This document shows, in pieces, positions 19,254-28,445 of a stretch of DNA of 64,000 nucleotides (positions within the stretch are counted from its first letter, which is position 1; each line of letters opens with the position of its first letter). The translations under genes and the position numbers were made by a program. Below the pieces are notes generated by a model, which saw only the letters and a program-made list of their open reading frames with translations, ran no database searches and was not told where the DNA came from. Source of the DNA: Psychrobacter sp. Cmf 22.2 (GTDB taxonomy: Bacteria > Pseudomonadota > Gammaproteobacteria > Pseudomonadales > Moraxellaceae); NCBI RefSeq assembly GCF_001921745.1, contig NZ_MRYA01000001.1, positions 496,001 through 560,000 of the forward strand, read 5' to 3'.

Positions 19254-20051
19254 TCAAAACTCAATCTGCTGACCATCCGTTAAATGTAGAACACCCTCAC
19301 TAATCTCTATCGTGACATCTTGTGCGTTTCTAATTGCACGCATGACATTAACGTCCTCAATACTACTTTCAATGACGATTTTACCTGACTGTTCAGGCTC
19401 AATAGCTGGTTTAAACTGCGTGAGCGGAACATTGAATTTTTTACCTTCTGTTAGTTTTGCATCTTTCATAAGCAAAGTGCCCTTAAAGCTCTCAATAGGC
19501 ACCGAGCCATGATTGGATAGCATAAACTGCAGCTTTACCTGGTTTAAGCTGTCACTATCACTGCTTTTGACAGGCAATAAGGCAAGAGGGTAAGTCGACG
19601 TATTCATAGCATCTATCTGCTGGCTGACCGCAACAGGACTTTTTTTGCCAGTTGGGTTGTTGGGATGCAGGCGCTCGTATTCGCGCTGCTGTACTAGTGC
19701 CTGCTTAATCGTTATGCGCGGCATGGCGCCAGACTCATAGGCACCGCTAAGCTTCATCCGTAGCATATAGCGGCTAAGAAGCTGTCTGTCACTTTCTGGC
19801 AGTTGCTCAAACGTATCTCCCAGCTTTTTTTGCCACTGATCAGAGTTCGTAGGTATGGTCTGTTTACTTGGGTCGGTTTGCGGTTGTGAGCAGCTACTCA
19901 ATAAGGCAGTTGTCGTCACAGACAAAACAAGCAACACAGCGACACCCATGCGCTGATAAAAATGTTTAGTACAAAGTGTGGATAGGACATTGGAGTGATG
20001 TGATAAAATGGGTGCACTTGCTATCAAGCGCTTCTTCAAAGGCCTTGTCAT
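19254..20051 (-). CDS. Putative lipoprotein of unknown function
   Basis: 265 residues. A hydrophobic segment MGVAVLLVLSVTTTALLSSC at about residues 35-54 ends in a lipobox (LSSC), so it is probably a lipid-anchored protein. The n-region is unusually long (34 residues), yet the first ATG has a strong Shine-Dalgarno (AAGGAGGT), which argues that it is the real start. The middle is hydrophilic; the last 110 residues look like a beta-rich domain (QVKLQFMLSNHGSVPIESFKG). I do not recognise the family. Confidence 0.65.
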   Translation of the reverse strand: MTRPLKKRLIASAPILSHHSNVLSTLCTKHFYQRMGVAVLLVLSVTTTALLSSCSQPQTDPSKQTIPTNSDQWQKKLGDTFEQLPESDRQLLSRYMLRMKLSGAYESGAMPRITIKQALVQQREYERLHPNNPTGKKSPVAVSQQIDAMNTSTYPLALLPVKSSDSDSLNQVKLQFMLSNHGSVPIESFKGTLLMKDAKLTEGKKFNVPLTQFKPAIEPEQSGKIVIESSIEDVNVMRAIRNAQDVTIEISEGVLHLTDGQQIEF

Positions 20052-20418
20052 GAGCTACCTCCTTGTTGTTCTTATAAGCTCTATAATCAATATTAATTAC
20101 AATATACCTTAATTTGGTAAACAGTATTATGAGTCGTCGTTGGCTATTGTGTTAAATTATGCTTAAAGCTAACGCCTTGCATAATGTAAGAGCATAAGAC
20201 AAAGGTTTGAATGATAAATGCGAAGGATACAAGTTGAAGAAGTGTTGAGTGGTAGAGTGATAAGTTGGACAATAAAGTGGGTTGTTGAGAATAAAGTAAG
20301 TAGAATAGTGTAAGCAAAAAAGCCAGTCGCTAAGTGAAAAAATAGACTTAGCGACTGGCTTTTTTATGGCTGTCTTAAAGTATCAATAGCAACAATCAAC
20401 TTGATAAAGACGTCAGCG
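20052..20418. other. Intergenic region with a strong terminator
   Basis: No gene in 367 bases. It contains the promoter side of the lipoprotein gene (AT-rich around 20090-20150) and the long hairpin at 20321-20360 that ends the RHH gene. Confidence 0.6.
20315..20366 (-). terminator. Strong bidirectional terminator
   Basis: Perfect 14-bp arms AGCCAGTCGCTAAG (20321-20334) and CTTAGCGACTGGCT (20347-20360) are flanked by A-runs on the left and T-runs on the right, so they can work on both strands. It lies 59 bases beyond the stop of the RHH gene on the minus strand. Confidence 0.85.
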
Positions 20419-20748
20419 TTAATCATCGTTTTGTAACTCAGTCAACGGATGCGTAATATTATTATTATGAGTGACCACAATCGCTTCATCAATGATACGT
20501 TGGCTGACACCGCGCTTACGCAGAGTCTCGATAAAAACTTCATCATGCGCTAGAGTATAATCTTGATGATCACGATCAAGACCTTGACGAATATACAAGC
20601 GGATTAATCCTTGAATACGTTTGAATCCAAGCTCTGATGAGGTTGCCTCTAGCAGCTCAATCATCTCTTCAGAAAGACGAATGCTGACTGGGCGCATGAT
20701 TTTCTGCGGATGATCAGAGAACTTATTTTTTATGCGTACAGGTATCAT
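20419..20748 (-). CDS. Ribbon-helix-helix domain protein
   Basis: 109 residues. The segment RPVSIRLSEEMIELLEATSSELG followed by RIQGLIRLYIRQGL (residues about 19-58) fits a CopG/MetJ-type ribbon-helix-helix DNA-binding fold, with a C-terminal tail of about 50 residues of unknown role. Such proteins act as dimeric repressors, often of toxin genes or plasmid functions. No toxin-like gene is adjacent. The start is uncertain: ATG 20748 has no clear ribosome site, and Met18 is an alternative. Confidence 0.6.
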   Translation of the reverse strand: MIPVRIKNKFSDHPQKIMRPVSIRLSEEMIELLEATSSELGFKRIQGLIRLYIRQGLDRDHQDYTLAHDEVFIETLRKRGVSQRIIDEAIVVTHNNNITHPLTELQNDD

Positions 20749-20944
20749 AATAAACCATTACTTTTAGTGACTAAAAACAAAGAACTTCAACGAGAATGAT
20801 AGTAGCTATCCAGTTGCAATCAAGGCGTAGAGTAGTTACTTATAAATATTTTAGATAGCCGTCATAAACAAACAGTTATCAATACTACTTACCATACAAC
20901 AAAACCACTATAAAAAACACTACAGTAGTGAAAATAGCAACCAT

Positions 20945-20980
20945 AAAAAAACCTTCATCAATAATAGATGAAGGTTTTTA
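20945..20980 (-). terminator. Terminator of the first tRNA-Asn
   Basis: ACCTTCATC and GATGAAGGT form a 9-bp stem; the minus strand continues with a T-run. It directly follows the tRNA 3' end. Confidence 0.8.
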
Positions 20981-20985
20981 GTATA

Positions 20986-21061
20986 TGGCTCTCCAACCTG
21001 GGCTCGAACCAGGGACACACGGATTAACAGTCCGTTGCTCTACCAACTGAGCTATTGGAGA
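20986..21061 (-). tRNA. tRNA-Asn (anticodon GUU), copy 1
   Basis: A 76-nt tRNA on the minus strand. Acceptor TCTCCAA pairs with TTGGAGA, the D arm is GCTCAGTTGGTAGAGC, the anticodon GTT is at 21026-21028, the T arm is CCTGGTTCGAGCCCAGG, and CCA is encoded. It is identical to the copy at 21401-21476. Confidence 0.96.
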
Positions 21062-21139
21062 ATAAGCTGTGATAACGGCAAACCTACTGTACATGTCTGA
21101 CATAGCAAGCACTAAGCTCGTTTGCGTTATGTGGGGCAC

Positions 21140-21168
21140 ATTTTAGCCAAGTAGCTGTGGCCTGTCAA
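21140..21168 (-). promoter_or_regulatory. Promoter of tRNA-Asn copy 1
   Basis: On the minus strand TTGACA (21163-21168) and TAAAAT (21140-21145) have a 17-bp spacer. A GTGCCCCAC discriminator follows, the GC-rich type linked to stringent control of stable RNA genes. Confidence 0.75.
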
Positions 21169-21313
21169 CCAAATAAATCATTAATCGTAAGTTATTTATA
21201 AAAATTTCTGTTTTAGTAAGATTTAGGATGTGCCGTACGACATATTCGACAGTTTCCATGAGCCATTTGACTCAATTATAAAAGTATAAACATAGCATTA
21301 TATCTATGATACC

Positions 21314-21349
21314 CATAAAAAAACCCTCATCAAATCGATGAGGGTTTTG
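21314..21349 (-). terminator. Terminator of tRNA-Asn copy 2
   Basis: AACCCTCATC and GATGAGGGTT arms with an A-run on the left, read on the minus strand as a stem followed by seven or more T. Confidence 0.8.
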
Positions 21350-21400
21350 GCAAATGCCATAATTGAATTAAAAATAATTCAAATTTTTACAACTAAAATG

Positions 21401-21476
21401 TGGCTCTCCAACCTGGGCTCGAACCAGGGACACACGGATTAACAGTCCGTTGCTCTACCAACTGAGCTATTGGAGA
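21401..21476 (-). tRNA. tRNA-Asn (anticodon GUU), copy 2
   Basis: Same 76-nt sequence and structure as copy 1; anticodon at 21441-21443; CCA encoded. It has its own promoter and terminator, so the copies are independent transcription units. Confidence 0.96.
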
Positions 21477-21549
21477 ATAGGCTGTACGTACATGATACGT
21501 GACAACAAGACTTAGAAAGTCTCTAACGAGTTCTTGCTAAGTGGGGCGT

Positions 21550-21577
21550 ATTCTAGCAAAGATAAAAAATACGTCAA
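21550..21577 (-). promoter_or_regulatory. Promoter of tRNA-Asn copy 2
   Basis: TTGACG (21572-21577) and TAGAAT (21550-21555) on the minus strand, spacer 16 bp, followed by ACGCCCCAC. It closely matches the copy 1 promoter, including the GC-rich discriminator. Confidence 0.72.
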
Positions 21578-21647
21578 GCCTTTTTTTGCATAAATTGCAA
21601 AGATTGTCATTTTAATGAGAAAAGAAAGCTTTTTTATCAAAAACTGT

Positions 21648-21690
21648 CATAAAAAAACGCCCACATAACAAATATGGGACGTCTTTTTTT
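21648..21690 (-). terminator. Terminator of the aspartate aminotransferase gene
   Basis: An imperfect stem (ACGCCCACATA with TATGGGACGT) is flanked by A7 on the left and T7 on the right; it lies about 60 bases past the stop. Confidence 0.6.
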
Positions 21691-21747
21691 ACTGCTTTTT
21701 AATGATCAGGCTATTTAGCTTAAATGCCTTTTTGCTTAGCGACTTGC

Positions 21748-22950
21748 TTATTCAACAACGTCCAAGTCAGCTACGGCTTTTTCGATACGTGATAGCGCAT
21801 CTTTTAGCGTCGCTTCGTCAGTGGCATAAGAGATGCGCATATAGCCGCCAAGACCAAAAGCATCACCAGGGACGACCGCTACGCCAACTTTATCAAGCAA
21901 CCATTCTGAAAACTCTGTACATGAAGACAGGCCAGCGGCTTTGATCAATGGCTTGATTTCAGGATAGACATAAAAGGCGCCATCAGGACGCAGGCAAGTG
22001 ATGCCTTTGATAGCATTTAAGCCATCGACGACGAGGTCGCAACGCTTCTCGAAAGCTTCGACCATCGGCGCTAGTACGCTTTGGTCACCACTGATAGCAG
22101 TTTCAGCAGCGACTTGGCTAATAGAGGTTGGGCATGAAGTAGACTGCGATTGTACTTTTTTCATCGCGCCAATCAGCTTAGCTGGGCCACCAGCGTAGCC
22201 GATGCGCCAACCTGTCATGGCATAGGCTTTTGAGACGCCATTTAAGATGATGGCACGCTCTTTTAGCTCAGGTGCGGCGTTTAAGATATTGTAGAACTTA
22301 TCACCGGTCCAGCGAATATGCTCATACATATCATCTGAGGCCACATAGACGTGCGGGTGTTTTTTCAATACGTCAGCGATGGCTTTTAGCTCGTTCAAAG
22401 TATAGATCATACCCGTTGGGTTCGATGGGCTGTTTAATACCAACAGTTTGGTTTTGTCCGTAATGGCATCTTCTAGCTGCTCTGCTGTAATTTTGAAATT
22501 CTGCGCTGCTGGGCATTCGACGATGACAGGTTTGCCTTCAGCGATGATAACCATGTCAGGATAGCTGACCCAGTATGGCGCTGGAATGATGACTTCGTCG
22601 CCTGGGTTGATAAAGGCTTGGGCAAGGTTAAAAAATGACTGCTTACCACCTACCGATACTAGGATTTCATTTAGTTCATAGCTGATGTCGTTATCGCGCT
22701 TAAACTTCTCGATGATGGCTTTTTTGAGCTCTGGCGTACCATCGACAGCGGTGTATTTGGTAAAACCGTCATTAATTGCATCAATGGCCGCTTTTTTAAT
22801 ATGTTCTGGCGTATCAAAATCAGGTTCGCCAGCGCCAAGGCCGATGATGTCTTTGCCAGACGCTTTTAGCTCTTTGGCTTTATTGGTAATCGCTAGAGTC
22901 GGTGATGGTTTGATGCTATTAACGCGGTCAGACAATTGCAATTCACTCAT
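21748..22950 (-). CDS. Aspartate aminotransferase (class I PLP enzyme)
   Basis: 400 residues of fold-type I aminotransferase, AAT subgroup I-gamma style. It begins with LSDRVNSIKPSPTLAITNKA, then GLGAGEPDFDTPEHI, the PLP-contact NSPSNPTG, and the Schiff-base Lys in GVSKAYAMTGWRIGY. A conserved Arg near FGLGGYMRISYA binds the substrate carboxylate. It interconverts aspartate and oxaloacetate with glutamate; some members also act on prephenate. Start supported by AAGGA. A monocistronic unit with its own promoter and terminator. Confidence 0.92.
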   Translation of the reverse strand: MSELQLSDRVNSIKPSPTLAITNKAKELKASGKDIIGLGAGEPDFDTPEHIKKAAIDAINDGFTKYTAVDGTPELKKAIIEKFKRDNDISYELNEILVSVGGKQSFFNLAQAFINPGDEVIIPAPYWVSYPDMVIIAEGKPVIVECPAAQNFKITAEQLEDAITDKTKLLVLNSPSNPTGMIYTLNELKAIADVLKKHPHVYVASDDMYEHIRWTGDKFYNILNAAPELKERAIILNGVSKAYAMTGWRIGYAGGPAKLIGAMKKVQSQSTSCPTSISQVAAETAISGDQSVLAPMVEAFEKRCDLVVDGLNAIKGITCLRPDGAFYVYPEIKPLIKAAGLSSCTEFSEWLLDKVGVAVVPGDAFGLGGYMRISYATDEATLKDALSRIEKAVADLDVVE

Positions 22951-23432
22951 GGGAGATCCTTTTTAACTGGGAGGGAAACTGGATGATCGAGACTAGTTAT
23001 ATGGTGTTGTAATTATTGTCAATACAAGATAAAAGCATGTTAAATAAGGAACATACAGTCCTTTATATCAGCTCTTATAACCTTGCCTTTAGCATTGTAG
23101 CATGCTGATATTATGCTGTCTCAACGGTTAATAGTGTGCTGACTCAATCAGTAGCGAATAGTAGGCAAACAGTTGTTAATCAAAAAATAGTGGTTATAAG
23201 AGATGTTGTGCGAAGTTACAACAGTAATCATCAATACTTAGTCTATAATTATTTGAAAGCCTATTATTTAGTTTTATTAAATGAAATGGGTATTTATATA
23301 AGATTATTACTAATTCTGATAGTTGGTAATATCTCTTAACATATTCATATTAATTGATTTATGAGAGTTTTGGTATTCAATCAGCTAGTTCAAAGGACTC
23401 CTGAAAAAAACCACTGGAAAAAGGATTTTACA
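22951..23432. other. Divergent promoter region, aspartate aminotransferase / SDR operon
   Basis: No convincing gene in 482 AT-rich bases. On the minus strand TTGACA (23017-23022) and TATAAC (22996-23001) form a short-spaced (15 bp) promoter for the aminotransferase. On the plus strand TATAAT at 23244-23249 is a -10 candidate for the lipid operon, without a good -35. Confidence 0.5.
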
Positions 23433-24170
23433 ATGACTGACTCTACCCAAAATTTACATATTCTAATCACTGGTGCGACCTCTGGTATTGGCTATCAATT
23501 AGCAAAAGACTACTTACAAGATGGCCATAAAGTTTACGCGGTTGGCCGTGATGATAAAGCATTAGCAGAGCTAAAAGACTTAGGCGCAACACCGATTGAT
23601 TTAGATTTGATGGATCGCGACAAGGTCATAGCAGCCTTTGAGAAGGTTGAGAGAATTGATTTAGCGATTTGTGGCGCAGGCATGTGTGAATATTTAGATA
23701 TGCCAAATTTTGACAGCAGTGTCTTTATGAAAGTCATGTCGGTCAATATGGGTACGCTGTCACATGCTATTGAAGGCGTGTTGCCAAAACTCATTGCGTC
23801 AAAAGGGCGATTGGTCGGTATTGGTTCAGCGTCTGCCTATGTGCCGTTTGCCCGTGCCGAAGCTTACGGCAGCTCGAAAGCCGCGATTCATTACTTGATG
23901 AAGACTTTACAGATTAGCCTAGCACCGCACAACGTCGATGTTAGTTTAGTGGTGCCAGGTTTTGTAAAAACGCCAATGACGCAGCAAAATGACTTTCCAA
24001 TGCCGTTTATACAAACGCCTGAGCAAGCGAGTTTTGCGATTCGACAAGGTATCAAAGATGGTGAAGAGGTCATTGAATTTCCCAGAAGGCTAACGCTATC
24101 GTTAAAGGCGTTAGGCGCTTTACCAGATACGGTCTGGCAGCAAGTCAGTGAAAAAATGAACAAAAAATAA
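23433..24170 (+). CDS. Short-chain dehydrogenase/reductase
   Basis: 245 residues. Rossmann motif ITGATSGIG near the N-terminus and the catalytic YGSSK with an upstream Ser (IGSASAYVPF) mark a classical SDR using NAD(P). I chose ATG 23433, which has AAAGGA ahead of it, over the upstream in-frame ATG 23361. It is the first gene of a run of five same-strand genes with CFA synthase. Its substrate may be a lipid intermediate, but that is inferred only from context. Confidence 0.85.
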   Translation: MTDSTQNLHILITGATSGIGYQLAKDYLQDGHKVYAVGRDDKALAELKDLGATPIDLDLMDRDKVIAAFEKVERIDLAICGAGMCEYLDMPNFDSSVFMKVMSVNMGTLSHAIEGVLPKLIASKGRLVGIGSASAYVPFARAEAYGSSKAAIHYLMKTLQISLAPHNVDVSLVVPGFVKTPMTQQNDFPMPFIQTPEQASFAIRQGIKDGEEVIEFPRRLTLSLKALGALPDTVWQQVSEKMNKK

Positions 24171-24230
24171 TTAGCTAAGTAACCCTGAGCTAAATAACGA
24201 CTTATTAGATAGAACACTAAGGAAAGTCTT

Positions 24231-25937
24231 ATGCCATTTTTTCGCCGTCAGCGTACATCTGATCAACCAAAAACTGTAAAGCAACAACCAGTACAAGCTA
24301 ATGAGACAGTCGATGATCAAGCAACGAAAAGTATCGCTATCATCGGTTCTGGGGTAGCAGGATTAACTTGCGCTCATTATTTGGCAAAGCTTCATAACGT
24401 GACAGTGTTTGAAGCCAGCGATTATATTGGTGGGCACATAAATACGATCGATGTGACGTTGCAATATGGCAAAAAGGCGAAAGAAGATAGAATGGAGGAT
24501 AGTGCAATAGATACAGGTTTTATTGTTTTTAACGAGCGTACTTACCCAAACTTTTTTCGCTTACTGCATGACTTGCAAGTGCCGTATCAAGCAACGGATA
24601 TGAGTTTTTCAGTGAAAAATACCGCTCGCAACTTTGAATATAATGGTCATACGCTGAACACCTTACTATCGCAGCGCAAAAATGTCCTTAATCCTAAGTT
24701 TTGGGCGTTTATGACTGATATTTTGCAGTTCAATAAACATGTCCGTCAATTGCGTCAAGACTATGAGACGGCGCGCGCACAAGGGCAGGAGGTGAGAGAT
24801 TTTACTGAGCAAACCCTAGGTAGCTATCTGACGAGTAAGCGTTATGGCGCTTTATTTACCGATAATTATCTGTTGCCAATGGTCTCAGCAATCTGGTCGA
24901 CTGGCCTAGAAAAAGTAAAAGAGACACCCTTAGTATTCTTCGCGCAGTTTTTTGATAATCATGGTTTGCTCGATGTGGTTAATCGTCCGCAATGGTTCAC
25001 TATCAAAGGTGGCTCTAAGCAGTATGTTAATAAGTTAGTGACGCGTTTTGTTAAAGCTGGGGGTACTGTGCGGGTCAATAGTCCGGTGCAGTCGGTCGTT
25101 CGGCATGACAATAAAGTGACCTTAACCGTCATTGATAAAAGTGCTAATAGCGATGCGCAACAGTTCACCTTTGATGACGTTATTTTTGCTTGTCATGCCG
25201 ATACGGCGCTGAAATTACTGAACGATGCCAGTCCTGATGAAAGTGAGGTGCTGGGACAGTTTCAGTTTACTAATAATACAGCGGTGCTGCATACCGATAC
25301 CGAAGTATTACCAAAGAAATCACTGGCATGGGCAAGCTGGAATTACTTAATTAACGATAAAGATAAAGTGCAGGATAAGACTGATGAACAACAAGCATCT
25401 GCAAAGCCAGTACTGACTTATCATATGAATATCTTGCAGCGTTTGACCAAGCAGCATAATTATCTAGTCACGCTAAATAAAGACATTAATCCTGCGCAAA
25501 TCATTAAAAGTATTGACTATAGCCATCCCGTATTCGATAACAAGATGATTGCTGCACAAGCTCAGTGGTCGCGCATATCCGGTAGTGGTCTACATACGCA
25601 TTTTTGCGGCGCATATTGGTTTAATGGCTTCCATGAAGATGGCGTACGTAGTGGTCTGCGTGTCTGTCAGATACTGGGTAGTACGATTGATATTAAAGAT
25701 GAAGTCGATCCAAATCATCTACCTGATAGTGATAGCACGCACATGCCATTTCGTTATAGAGATTTGCCAGTAAAGGCAGATAAGCAAGCACGCAAACTCA
25801 AAAAACGTCACGTGATGAGGGCTACTACCAATCAAGAACTGGTCGACTATATCGCAACTTTGCAACCAACTGCACAAGCATTTAATCGTAAGAAAAAACG
25901 AGGTTTATTTGGCCGTCGCAAAGCTAAAAATGTATAG
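24231..25937 (+). CDS. FAD-dependent amine oxidase-like flavoprotein of a CFA-synthase cluster
   Basis: 568 residues. The dinucleotide-binding motif GSGVAG is at residues 39-44, followed by the FEASDYIGGH glycine-rich loop of flavin amine oxidases. The first 30 residues and the last 40 are basic extensions. Family members are often annotated as NAD/FAD-binding proteins adjoining DUF1365 and cyclopropane fatty acid synthases. A likely role is oxidation of a membrane fatty acyl chain. Good Shine-Dalgarno (AAGGAAAG). Spaced 60 bases after the SDR and 33 before the DUF1365 gene. Confidence 0.85.
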   Translation: MPFFRRQRTSDQPKTVKQQPVQANETVDDQATKSIAIIGSGVAGLTCAHYLAKLHNVTVFEASDYIGGHINTIDVTLQYGKKAKEDRMEDSAIDTGFIVFNERTYPNFFRLLHDLQVPYQATDMSFSVKNTARNFEYNGHTLNTLLSQRKNVLNPKFWAFMTDILQFNKHVRQLRQDYETARAQGQEVRDFTEQTLGSYLTSKRYGALFTDNYLLPMVSAIWSTGLEKVKETPLVFFAQFFDNHGLLDVVNRPQWFTIKGGSKQYVNKLVTRFVKAGGTVRVNSPVQSVVRHDNKVTLTVIDKSANSDAQQFTFDDVIFACHADTALKLLNDASPDESEVLGQFQFTNNTAVLHTDTEVLPKKSLAWASWNYLINDKDKVQDKTDEQQASAKPVLTYHMNILQRLTKQHNYLVTLNKDINPAQIIKSIDYSHPVFDNKMIAAQAQWSRISGSGLHTHFCGAYWFNGFHEDGVRSGLRVCQILGSTIDIKDEVDPNHLPDSDSTHMPFRYRDLPVKADKQARKLKKRHVMRATTNQELVDYIATLQPTAQAFNRKKKRGLFGRRKAKNV

Positions 25938-25970
25938 CAGTGCAATAATATCATTATATAAGAGCACATT

Positions 25971-26942
25971 ATGACTACCTCAGCTCATCCGTCTGACGCT
26001 ATGCCAATTCATGAGTCGCCACAAGTCCCTAATATGTTGCCGCATCAGTTGTTTCAAGGAACAACGTGGCACAGTCGTTTGCTACCCAGCATGCACAAAT
26101 TTGCTTATCCGTATCTTTATTGGGGTGTCAATATCAGTGCGCTAGCAGCGGGACAGGTATTACCAGAAGTGAGCACATCAGCCCTAGCTAAACGAATGTT
26201 AAATAAGCGTATTGGTATAAAAGGCTTACTGCTATTTTCAGCGGAAAAAAAGGCATTGCAGCAGTTCTGTGCAGATGATTATTTGCATCCAAGTGTAGAT
26301 GACAATAATGCTGATGGCGACAAAAAAAATGGTTTAAATCGTGCTAAAACACTCGAACAGCGCTTAAAAAAAGCGTTTATTAAGTATGCAGGTAGTGCTC
26401 CGGCAGGTGAGATGATGGGCATGCTAGTCTGCCGCAATGTTGGACTATATTTTAGTCCAGTCAATTTTTATTTGGGTTTTGATAAGGAGCAAATACCTAC
26501 GCATCTGCTTGCGGAGGTTTCCAATACACCATGGGACAAACGTCACTATTATGGGTTTTTATTAGAAGGCACTGATACAGAGTTTTGCCATGATAAAGAC
26601 TTTCATGTTTCACCATTTAACCCGATAGATCAGCTGTATCGCTGGCAGGTAAAGGTAAAAAAGCAGTCAGATAGTTGCTTGCAAGTTCGCATCGCTATCA
26701 ACATAAGTGACGCGCGTGGCGAAGTATTAAAGACAGGCATTAAGATGTCCGGTATACCGATGACAGAGACGACAATTCGTGACAGTCTGCGGAAAAATCC
26801 GTTCATGAATTTTACGTCGCTGACACGTATTTATTGGCATGCTTTCAAGCTCTATGCGATCAAAAAAGTTCCTTATATTAATTATGATGAAAAGCTGGCT
26901 GATAGTCAGCAGGACGTCAAAGATTCTAAAGATATCTCTTAG
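25971..26942 (+). CDS. DUF1365 family protein
   Basis: 323 residues of the DUF1365 family: after a short leader, LFQGTTWHSRLLPSMHKFAYPYLYW, then FSPVNFYLGFD, and HDKDFHVSPFNPI with conserved His/Asp and Pro. The family has no established activity that I know of and is typically found between a flavoprotein and a CFA synthase, exactly as here. It has a 30-residue Lys/Asp-rich insertion (about residues 105-130). Probably part of fatty acid modification. Confidence 0.82.
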   Translation: MTTSAHPSDAMPIHESPQVPNMLPHQLFQGTTWHSRLLPSMHKFAYPYLYWGVNISALAAGQVLPEVSTSALAKRMLNKRIGIKGLLLFSAEKKALQQFCADDYLHPSVDDNNADGDKKNGLNRAKTLEQRLKKAFIKYAGSAPAGEMMGMLVCRNVGLYFSPVNFYLGFDKEQIPTHLLAEVSNTPWDKRHYYGFLLEGTDTEFCHDKDFHVSPFNPIDQLYRWQVKVKKQSDSCLQVRIAINISDARGEVLKTGIKMSGIPMTETTIRDSLRKNPFMNFTSLTRIYWHAFKLYAIKKVPYINYDEKLADSQQDVKDSKDIS

Positions 26943-27011
26943 TAAGAGTAGCCGTCAATCCTAATAGAAAATTTATACTTTAAAAATATAATACAAAAGG
27001 ATAATAGCACG

Positions 27012-28403
27012 ATGCCAGCAAGCCCAACCAACCGTACACCTACATCAAAAATAGATAAAATTACTGCACGCTTTAGCAAAACGGTCAGTAACAACGCTGT
27101 TTTGAAACCAGTTAATAAAAGTGTGAATTACTTGGCTAGAAAGGCGATACTCCGTGCGCTTAGCTATCTTAAATTCGGTAGCATCACTTTAATAGAGGAT
27201 TTTGAAGAACGAGCACCGAAGATAAACAGCTTCGGTAGCAAGCAGTCCAGCGCAATAAGCAGCTCAGCAGTGGGACGTCATTCATTAGACGTTACTTTGA
27301 CAATTCACGACAGTAACGTCTATCGTCGGCTATTATTTGGTGGCTCTATCGCACTTGCCGACAGCTATATTGAGGGTGAGTGGGATACCGATGATCTGAC
27401 TGGTTTGATACGACTGGCTGCCCGTAATTTAGCAGTGCTAAATAGTTTGGAAAATCGCTTTGCAGGTCTAAGTAAAACCTTAGAGAAAGCCAAGCATCAA
27501 CTGCGCGGTAACGATCAGGCTGGTTCCAAATCTAATATTCTAGCGCATTACGATTTGGGTAATGCCATGTACGAGCGCTTTTTAGACCCCATTATGATGT
27601 ACTCATCAGCGGTATACAAGACATCTGATACAGCGCTTGCGGAGGCACAGCAACATAAGCTGGCACTGATTTGTCAGCGCTTGCAATTGACGGCTGATGA
27701 TCATGTCATTGAAATCGGTACAGGGTGGGGCGGTTTTGCGATTTACGCGGCCAAGCATTATGACTGTCAGGTAACGACGACAACTATCTCTGACGCCCAG
27801 TACGATGAGGCGAAGCGACGAGTCGAGGTGGCAGGTCTGTCGGACAAGATTACACTACTTAAGCAAGATTACCGCGAGCTAACAGGTCAATATGACAAGC
27901 TAGTCAGTATCGAGATGATTGAAGCGGTAGGACATGAGTATTTACCGACTTTCTTTGCCAAGTGTAATAGCTTGCTCAAGCCAACAGGTCTTATGGTATT
28001 GCAGGCCATCACTTTTAATGATCAAAATTACGAAGATTATATTGATTCAGTCGACTTTATCCAGACTCATATTTTCCCTGGTGGTTGTTTGCTCTCCAAC
28101 CAAGAGCTAACTACTCAGTTTACTGAACAGACAGATATGGTCGTCAAACAATTGCATGACTATGGCTTTGATTATGCTTATACATTGCGCGATTGGCGTA
28201 CGGCTTTTATGGCGCAGCGTGAAGAGATTAAAGCACTCGGTTACGACGAGGCATTTATCCGTTTGTGGGAGTTTTACTTTTGCTATTGTGAAGGCGGCTT
28301 TTTGGAGCGTACGATTGGAGTAGTACAGGTGACAGCAGTTAAGCCGGACAATATTGACTCGCTGCATTTTTCTGACCTACCAGCAGCTACAGTTTTGGCT
28401 TAG
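27012..28403 (+). CDS. Cyclopropane-fatty-acyl-phospholipid synthase family protein
   Basis: 463 residues. The SAM-binding motif VIEIGTGWGGFAIYAA is near residue 230. The acidic and His residues around IEMIEAVGHEY and the C-terminal FCYCEGGFLERTIGVVQ are hallmarks of CFA synthases, which transfer a methylene from SAM to a double bond of membrane phospholipids. It has an N-terminal accessory domain of about 170 residues. The neighbouring flavoprotein and DUF1365 mean it may be a specialised SAM methylase rather than the classic Cfa enzyme. Confidence 0.88.
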   Translation: MPASPTNRTPTSKIDKITARFSKTVSNNAVLKPVNKSVNYLARKAILRALSYLKFGSITLIEDFEERAPKINSFGSKQSSAISSSAVGRHSLDVTLTIHDSNVYRRLLFGGSIALADSYIEGEWDTDDLTGLIRLAARNLAVLNSLENRFAGLSKTLEKAKHQLRGNDQAGSKSNILAHYDLGNAMYERFLDPIMMYSSAVYKTSDTALAEAQQHKLALICQRLQLTADDHVIEIGTGWGGFAIYAAKHYDCQVTTTTISDAQYDEAKRRVEVAGLSDKITLLKQDYRELTGQYDKLVSIEMIEAVGHEYLPTFFAKCNSLLKPTGLMVLQAITFNDQNYEDYIDSVDFIQTHIFPGGCLLSNQELTTQFTEQTDMVVKQLHDYGFDYAYTLRDWRTAFMAQREEIKALGYDEAFIRLWEFYFCYCEGGFLERTIGVVQVTAVKPDNIDSLHFSDLPAATVLA

Positions 28404-28445
28404 TAAATAATTGTGTGAGAATGAACATTATAGAAGGTTATTATC

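Larger units (their letters stand above)
21062..21400. other. Spacer between the two tRNA-Asn genes
   Basis: No protein gene in 339 bases. It holds the promoter of copy 1 (21140-21168) and the terminator of copy 2 (about 21310-21350). Confidence 0.7.

Noticed and set aside
20419..20748. Toxin-antitoxin pair with the RHH protein as antitoxin
   Set aside because: No small toxin-like frame lies within a few hundred bases on the same strand.
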